Assembly: GCA_020860185.1 (NCBI GenBank)
Contig: JAJBUT010000185.1
Location: 1-34,283, forward strand
Direction: 5' to 3'
From: Lachnospiraceae bacterium
GTDB lineage: Bacteria > Bacillota > Clostridia > Lachnospirales > Lachnospiraceae
Length of the DNA: 34,283 nt
Part shown: positions 30,224-34,283 of the stretch, one piece after another
How positions within the stretch are numbered: position 1 is the first letter of the stretch
How the letters are laid out: every line of letters starts with the position of its first letter
Translations under genes and position numbers: made by a program
The notes under the pieces: model-generated
Database searches by the model: none
The model's input: only the letters and a program-made list of their open reading frames with translations
What the model was told of the DNA's origin: nothing

Positions 30224-31423
30224 TCATCCTTCACTTTCCAACCGCTTTACCTCTTCACTGGCTTCATCAAATCCGAGATGCGTGTATGTATTCAGTGTCA
30301 CCCCAATATCACTGTGTCCCATGATGTACTGCAGAGTTTTCGGATTCATCCGTGCCGCTGCCATTCTGCTGCAGAAAGTATGCCTGCAGACATGAGGCGT
30401 CACTTTCGGCAATGGCACTCTATATATCTTGTTGTACTTTTCACAGATATGCTGGAAATACTTCTCCCAGTGCAAGGCTACCAGAGGCATCCCATTCTTA
30501 TCCAGATATAAGAACCCCGCATATCCATCAATCATCGGCTCCACTTTCGGTTTTCTTCTATTATTAATAATCCGTCGGAATGCTGCCGTCACCTCCTGTG
30601 TCATAGGAATCTGCCGGGTGCCGCTCTCCGTCTTCGGTTCCACGATCTTATAACCCACCCGCGCATACCTCTGCAGCTGATGATCCACATGGATTTTCAT
30701 ATTTTTAAAATCAATGTCCGAGATCGTCAGTCCCACGAACTCAGAGATTCGAAGGCCGGTATTAAAGAGGATGTAAATTCCATCATAGTACCGATTGAAA
30801 TGTTTATCTTCTGCCACAAAACACATAAACTTACGCTCCTCTTCTCTGGTCAACGCCTCTCTCGTGACACTATCGTTATATATGACAGATGCCAGTTCAA
30901 ACCCAAAGGGATTCTTCCGGATCAGATCGTCATCCACAGTCATCTGAAAGGCCGGGCACAGGACACCGCGGATAGAACGGATTGTGCTGAATCCCTTGCC
31001 ATTCTTCTGGAGCTGAATCAACCAGAGTTTGGCATCGGAAATCTTCACCTGGTCTATCCGTTTACTCCCGAAAGGGTCTTCCTTCAACAGATTAATCACC
31101 GTACGGTATCCAGCCTCTGTACTGGGACGCACGCCCATCTTGAGAGAAACATATTTCTCCACCAGTTCTAAGACCGTATGATTGCCGCCGTTGGGGACAA
31201 TCTTATCAAAAAGGTCCGCTGCAATCTGCTTTTCTTTCTCCCGCAAAGACGGCTCCATCTTCTTCCCCGCGGGCATCCTGTCGTTCCTGTCTAAGCGCCA
31301 GGAATAAACATACTGTTCCTGTCCGTTTGCGTCCAGATACTTATAACGGTATCTGCCATCTGGTTTTTGTATTTCTCCGTTGCGCAGGACTCTGCCGCGC
31401 TTATCTCTTCGCTTTTCACTCAT
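30224..31423 (-). CDS. int: Tn916-family tyrosine recombinase (integrase)
   Basis: 399 residues from the ATG at 31423, with AGGAG 7 bases upstream. The start gives MSEKRRDKRGR, as in Tn916 Int (405 residues). Residues 1-75 are the AP2-like arm-binding domain (DGRYRYKYLDANG). The core-binding domain follows (about 85-180). The catalytic domain has Arg225 in TGLRISE, His344-Arg347 in HVCRHTFC, His370 in GHSDIG and the nucleophile Tyr380 in LNTYTH, so all the catalytic residues I can place are present. It should insert and excise the element with Xis, which is encoded 88 bases upstream. The gene ends close to the element boundary, with the last codons duplicated as a relic at 29773-29811. Confidence 0.96.
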   Translation of the reverse strand: MSEKRRDKRGRVLRNGEIQKPDGRYRYKYLDANGQEQYVYSWRLDRNDRMPAGKKMEPSLREKEKQIAADLFDKIVPNGGNHTVLELVEKYVSLKMGVRPSTEAGYRTVINLLKEDPFGSKRIDQVKISDAKLWLIQLQKNGKGFSTIRSIRGVLCPAFQMTVDDDLIRKNPFGFELASVIYNDSVTREALTREEERKFMCFVAEDKHFNRYYDGIYILFNTGLRISEFVGLTISDIDFKNMKIHVDHQLQRYARVGYKIVEPKTESGTRQIPMTQEVTAAFRRIINNRRKPKVEPMIDGYAGFLYLDKNGMPLVALHWEKYFQHICEKYNKIYRVPLPKVTPHVCRHTFCSRMAAARMNPKTLQYIMGHSDIGVTLNTYTHLGFDEASEEVKRLESEG

Positions 31424-31460
31424 TGCTTTTCTCCTGATTTTCATGTAAAATTGCAGAGAA

Positions 31461-31496
31461 GCTCCGGCAGGCAAGTGTTCCCTGCCATACCGGAGC
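31461..31496 (-). terminator. Hairpin between xis and int
   Basis: GGCAGG (31466-31471) pairs with CCTGCC (31481-31486). GCTCC (31461-31465) pairs with GGAGC (31492-31496) around a 5-base bulge. It lies 15 bases after the xis stop and 38 bases before int. No clean U-tract follows, so it may reduce rather than stop read-through, or stabilise the xis transcript. Confidence 0.45.
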
Positions 31497-31511
31497 CTTT
31501 CCGTAAAACGA

Positions 31512-31727
31512 TTAAACCACATTGGCCAGGTCGATATAATGTTCGAACTGCTTCCGCTTGATCTGAATACGATTGCCGACTGCGAGGACGAAGTCTGCGT
31601 TCGGATTTTCCGCTACAATCTGGCGAATCCTGGTCTGGCCAATGCGGAAGTACGCGGCCGCCTCCTCGATAGAGAGCGTGTACTTTTCCCAGATCGGAAT
31701 TATTTGTGTTGTATTCTGTTTGATCAT
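31512..31727 (-). CDS. xis: Tn916-family excisionase
   Basis: 71 residues from the ATG at 31727, which has AAGGAGGA upstream; an in-frame ATG at 31763 lacks one. The sequence PIWEKYTLSIEEAAAYFRIG, followed by GNRIQIKRKQFE, closely follows Xis of Tn916. It is a small winged-helix DNA-bending protein (MerR-like fold) that promotes excision with the integrase. Position immediately before int is the standard arrangement. Confidence 0.95.
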   Translation of the reverse strand: MIKQNTTQIIPIWEKYTLSIEEAAAYFRIGQTRIRQIVAENPNADFVLAVGNRIQIKRKQFEHYIDLANVV

Positions 31728-31802
31728 TGTTACTTCCTCCTTATGGTTTCCCACAGGCCACAATCGACCCGCAGGAAAAGTCTCTTTAATAATATTTTGT
31801 CT

Positions 31803-32861
31803 TTACTGCTCCGAATCCTTAATGACCGCAGATACCTTTAAAGCACCGTTATGTTCCCGGCCATCGATCAGAAAGTCACCATCAGCAATAAACTCTCCGA
31901 CCTCCAGTGTCCGAAGCAGCCTGCTCCAGTCGCTTTCCGCTTTTGAGTCGATCATCCTCGCAGTCGCGCCCACAAGGTTCGCTGCCGGTTTGAAATAAAG
32001 CATCAGTCCGCACTGGGAAATCCTCTGCTGCACTGCCGAAGCCGTTCCCTGCTGGATCAGCTGAGTGGCAAGGATCAGATTGACCCCAAACTTCCTGCCC
32101 TCGGAGAGCATCTGCGCCAGGGCGCTGTCTTTCCCGGACGGGAGATTCTGACATTCGTCCACAAAGATGTAAATCGGATTCGCTTTGAACTCTCCCGCAT
32201 TCGCCAAACGCCACATGTAAGACAGGAGCATTTCCGCGACAGTCTGCTGTGTTTCAAGGTTAAACTTGCTCAACCTGAAGATATTGATCTTCTGCTCGCA
32301 GAACAGCTTATCACCCGGGCGGAAAATGTTGTGCTCGGTCAGGAAATACAACTTTTCGCGTACCCGCTGAGCCGGCACACTGCCGGCATCGCGCAACGCA
32401 CGATCCAGTGCCCGAATTCCCTGAGTCTCATAGCCACCGCTATCGTAAACAAACCGGACGGCGCTCCGAAGCTCTGCCTTCTGAGCACACCCCAACCGGA
32501 AGGAAGTCGCCAGTACGTCTGTGATCGATCCGACTGTGTCGATACTGTCTTCCACCGAGCCGTCACTATAGCGCACTGGGGAAAACAGGGGGCACGTAAT
32601 TCCGTCAGAATGAGCGTCAATGTCATGCCCATACTGCTCAAAGATCGGTCTGTACTTCCAAAAAATCTGATCGTCAGCCAGTGCTCCATGCAGGTCCAGC
32701 GCAAGAACCGTGCATCCCTGCTCAACAGCGCTGCAGATCATACGCTGACTTTGAACGGTTTTCCTGCTCCCAGAACTGCCAATGACTGCGATATGACGGT
32801 TGTGAAGCGCCTCATCATTTGTCGAGACAGATTTGCCACGCCAGTTACCTAAATCAATCAT
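31803..32861 (-). CDS. HerA/VirB4-like ATPase with altered P-loop
   Basis: 352 residues from the second of two adjacent ATGs (32861; the first is 32864), with GGAGG 6 bases upstream. The P-loop reads GSSGSRKT (28-35): the usual Gly before Lys is Arg33, coded by AGG. Walker B is IYIFVDE (Asp235, Glu236), and SEGRKFGVNLILATQ (253-267) is the conserved helix-strand of HerA/VirB4/TraD ATPases. It is shorter than conjugative coupling proteins and has no membrane segment, so it resembles soluble HerA-type DNA pumps. The upstream primase-like gene overlaps its start. A role in replicating or moving the element's DNA is inferred. Whether the altered P-loop hydrolyses ATP is unclear. Confidence 0.85.
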   Translation of the reverse strand: MIDLGNWRGKSVSTNDEALHNRHIAVIGSSGSRKTVQSQRMICSAVEQGCTVLALDLHGALADDQIFWKYRPIFEQYGHDIDAHSDGITCPLFSPVRYSDGSVEDSIDTVGSITDVLATSFRLGCAQKAELRSAVRFVYDSGGYETQGIRALDRALRDAGSVPAQRVREKLYFLTEHNIFRPGDKLFCEQKINIFRLSKFNLETQQTVAEMLLSYMWRLANAGEFKANPIYIFVDECQNLPSGKDSALAQMLSEGRKFGVNLILATQLIQQGTASAVQQRISQCGLMLYFKPAANLVGATARMIDSKAESDWSRLLRTLEVGEFIADGDFLIDGREHNGALKVSAVIKDSEQ

Positions 32862-34283
32862 CATACTCCTCCTTTCTCGTCTCCAGACACAATTCGACAA
32901 AATCCATGTCGCCGACACGGTTGAGCCGATCACGTCTCAGACGCAGCATTCTCTTGCTTCTATGGCAGTCGCTCTTTACATCGTAATAGCGCATCTTCGC
33001 GGTGTATGTATCTGAATGATCAGAGCAAAGGATACCCTCCTCTCGAAGAGCGCATTTTAATCGAGTGATCGCAAAGGTATACAGAAGCTGCTTCGTGATG
33101 TCCTTAAACAGACTGCTCGTGAGATAAATATACTGGTCATCAAAGAAAATATATTCATTCTCATGAAACCTCACACACTTATCAATGTCGGGCAGTTCGA
33201 TAATGTTACAAAACACCGTCTGCGTCTGCCATGAGTAGAATGCATCGACAACAAGTTCTCCCAGCAATTCTTCCCCCTGGTTATTTTCGTCTTCTCTCAC
33301 CATTGTTCTGGCCGAGTTCAAAAGAAATCTGAAAAGCGATCTTCTCTCCTCTTCCTGCAGCTGCGTATACATGAAGCAAGCGGCTGCAGTCCATGCCTGA
33401 AGTTCCACGCTGCCACGGCAATGCTTTTGCATCTTATCAAAGACAACCGGCAAGGCATTATCCAGCGGGATCACATCTTCCATCTGAACAGGCACGTCAC
33501 GAATCGGCGATTCATGAAAAACCAGGAAGAAACTGCTCAAATCGGCGCCTGTCGGGATGCCTTCGGCGACCACAAGGATCGGCGCAGTTAATTCAGCTCC
33601 GAAAAACCTGCCTGTCCTAGCCATGATTCCCAGATTCTCCAGAAAATCAATGCTTTTCCTTGAGGCAACGGCGTAGTATACAATAAATCCCGAGTTCACA
33701 TCGCTCATCAGAGCAACCATCTGACTTGCTCTCATCTGCTCATCAATCCGGATATCCAGATCAGACACGAGAAGGTCTAATGCCACTCTACCTTTTCCTT
33801 CTCCTACAATAAGAAGGATCGCCTTGGGAAGATCGCACCCCTTCTCCCGTATCACAGGATAATTCACAGCGTAAGAACGAAGCAGAAAGAAAGTCGTGTT
33901 TTTAGCTAACTCATACACACCTAAGAATAAACGGTCAGGATTCTTACATGCTCTGTCACAGTCAGGGAAAATCTTGTAGAGCATACCCAAACCCACCCTG
34001 ATCACAAACAGATCTCTGATCAAGCATTCATGTACAAACACTACACGGAACCGCTCTGCTGTCTCTGATGAACTGTAGGTATGGTAAGCAAACGTAATCG
34101 GAAGACCTATCTGATTGCACTTGCATTTTACTTCTTCAAATGAGGCACCATCATCAAAATCCAATGCGAACAACTCCATCTCTGTACAATTCTCAGACTT
34201 CATACCGCCAACCATGTGCCCTGGAACTATGGCATGTCCGCTGTTTCCGACAAGTTCTGCCAGTTCTCTTACCTCTATCTCCT
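32854..34283 (-). CDS. Archaeo-eukaryotic-primase-like replication protein (5' end outside window)
   Basis: At least 476 residues. The frame stays open past the internal ATG at 34215 to the window edge, and the extra residues (GHAIVPGHMVGG, then KSENCTEMELFALDFDDG) fit the conserved start of such proteins, so the gene is truncated by the window. The LDFDDG motif (D41, D43 of the visible part) resembles the metal-binding hhDhD of archaeo-eukaryotic primases. It is followed by TYSSSETAERFRVVF and by NPDRLFLG, a pattern seen in element-borne primase/replication-initiator proteins. The C-terminal 330 residues have no motif I recognise. It overlaps the HerA-like ATPase start. I am fairly sure of a primase-like N-domain, less so of the function. 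Confidence 0.7.
   Translation of the reverse strand, partial: EIEVRELAELVGNSGHAIVPGHMVGGMKSENCTEMELFALDFDDGASFEEVKCKCNQIGLPITFAYHTYSSSETAERFRVVFVHECLIRDLFVIRVGLGMLYKIFPDCDRACKNPDRLFLGVYELAKNTTFFLLRSYAVNYPVIREKGCDLPKAILLIVGEGKGRVALDLLVSDLDIRIDEQMRASQMVALMSDVNSGFIVYYAVASRKSIDFLENLGIMARTGRFFGAELTAPILVVAEGIPTGADLSSFFLVFHESPIRDVPVQMEDVIPLDNALPVVFDKMQKHCRGSVELQAWTAAACFMYTQLQEEERRSLFRFLLNSARTMVREDENNQGEELLGELVVDAFYSWQTQTVFCNIIELPDIDKCVRFHENEYIFFDDQYIYLTSSLFKDITKQLLYTFAITRLKCALREEGILCSDHSDTYTAKMRYYDVKSDCHRSKRMLRLRRDRLNRVGDMDFVELCLETRKEEYDD

Larger units (their letters stand above)
29676..34283. mobile_element. End of an integrative element with a Tn916-type int/xis module (right end outside window)
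   Basis: From the att-like repeats at about 29676 the content changes to an integrase tail relic, an antitoxin-like gene, integrase, excisionase, a HerA/VirB4-like ATPase and a primase-like gene. The recombination module is clearly Tn916 family. The other genes do not match the conserved Tn916 conjugation genes that would be expected next to xis, so this is probably an integrative mobilisable element or genomic island rather than Tn916. The exact end is not proved. Confidence 0.7.

Noticed and set aside
29676-34283. Complete Tn916-like conjugative transposon
   Set aside because: Only int and xis match Tn916. The adjoining genes are an ATPase and a primase-like protein, and neither a relaxase nor tetM-like cargo is visible in the window.

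Overview
The window looks like chromosomal DNA of an anaerobic Clostridia, most likely Lachnospiraceae (Bacillota). Base composition is intermediate. Supporting content is a Tn916-type int/xis module, a BspA-type leucine-rich repeat protein, a PucR-type regulator next to ftsEX, an acetogen-like NuoE/NuoF/flavoprotein cluster and a domain-permuted GH3 enzyme. Almost every gene is on the minus strand. The plus-strand exceptions are yigZ, cvfB and one 79-aa gene in the mobile region.

Layout. 1-735: 5' part of a GH3 glycosidase. 820-8308: a one-carbon/redox operon, in transcription order fchA, folD, NuoE-like, NuoF-like and a 1187-aa fusion of NuoG-type ferredoxin, GltD-type flavoprotein and degenerate formate-dehydrogenase domain. 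The FolD lacks the residues for cyclohydrolase activity, and the neighbouring FchA can supply that step. The NuoEF/flavoprotein trio looks like a bifurcating NAD(P)H:ferredoxin machine. 8364-15160: AbiH, deoD, and a three-gene set of VWA protein, MoxR-type AAA+ ATPase and LRR protein, behind an extended -10 promoter and a structured leader. 15170-17905: a small alarmone synthetase with polyphosphate kinase 1. 17959-18161: nested palindromic repeats. 18251-22409: a PucR-family regulator, ftsE, ftsX and a C-terminal processing peptidase. 22410-22993: an AT-rich gap with four consensus DnaA boxes. 22994-26756: an SH3-NlpC/P60 hydrolase and a class A PBP. The PBP shares an overlapping divergent promoter with yigZ-cvfB (26930-28439). 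28573-29546: a receiver protein without its phospho-acceptor Asp, and a low-molecular-weight tyrosine phosphatase.

From about 29.68 kb to the right edge is one end of an integrated element: att-like repeats, a relic of a second integrase tail, a 79-aa antitoxin-like gene, a Tn916-family integrase and Xis, a HerA/VirB4-like ATPase with an altered P-loop, and an archaeo-eukaryotic-primase-like protein that continues past the window. No relaxase is visible, so its transfer mode is unknown.

The best candidates for something little described are the VWA-MoxR-LRR triad beside AbiH, the one-carbon-linked redox complex with a degenerate molybdopterin domain, and the ATPase/primase-like pair in the element. 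No tRNA, rRNA or CRISPR array was seen. All family assignments rest on reading motifs, not on database searches.
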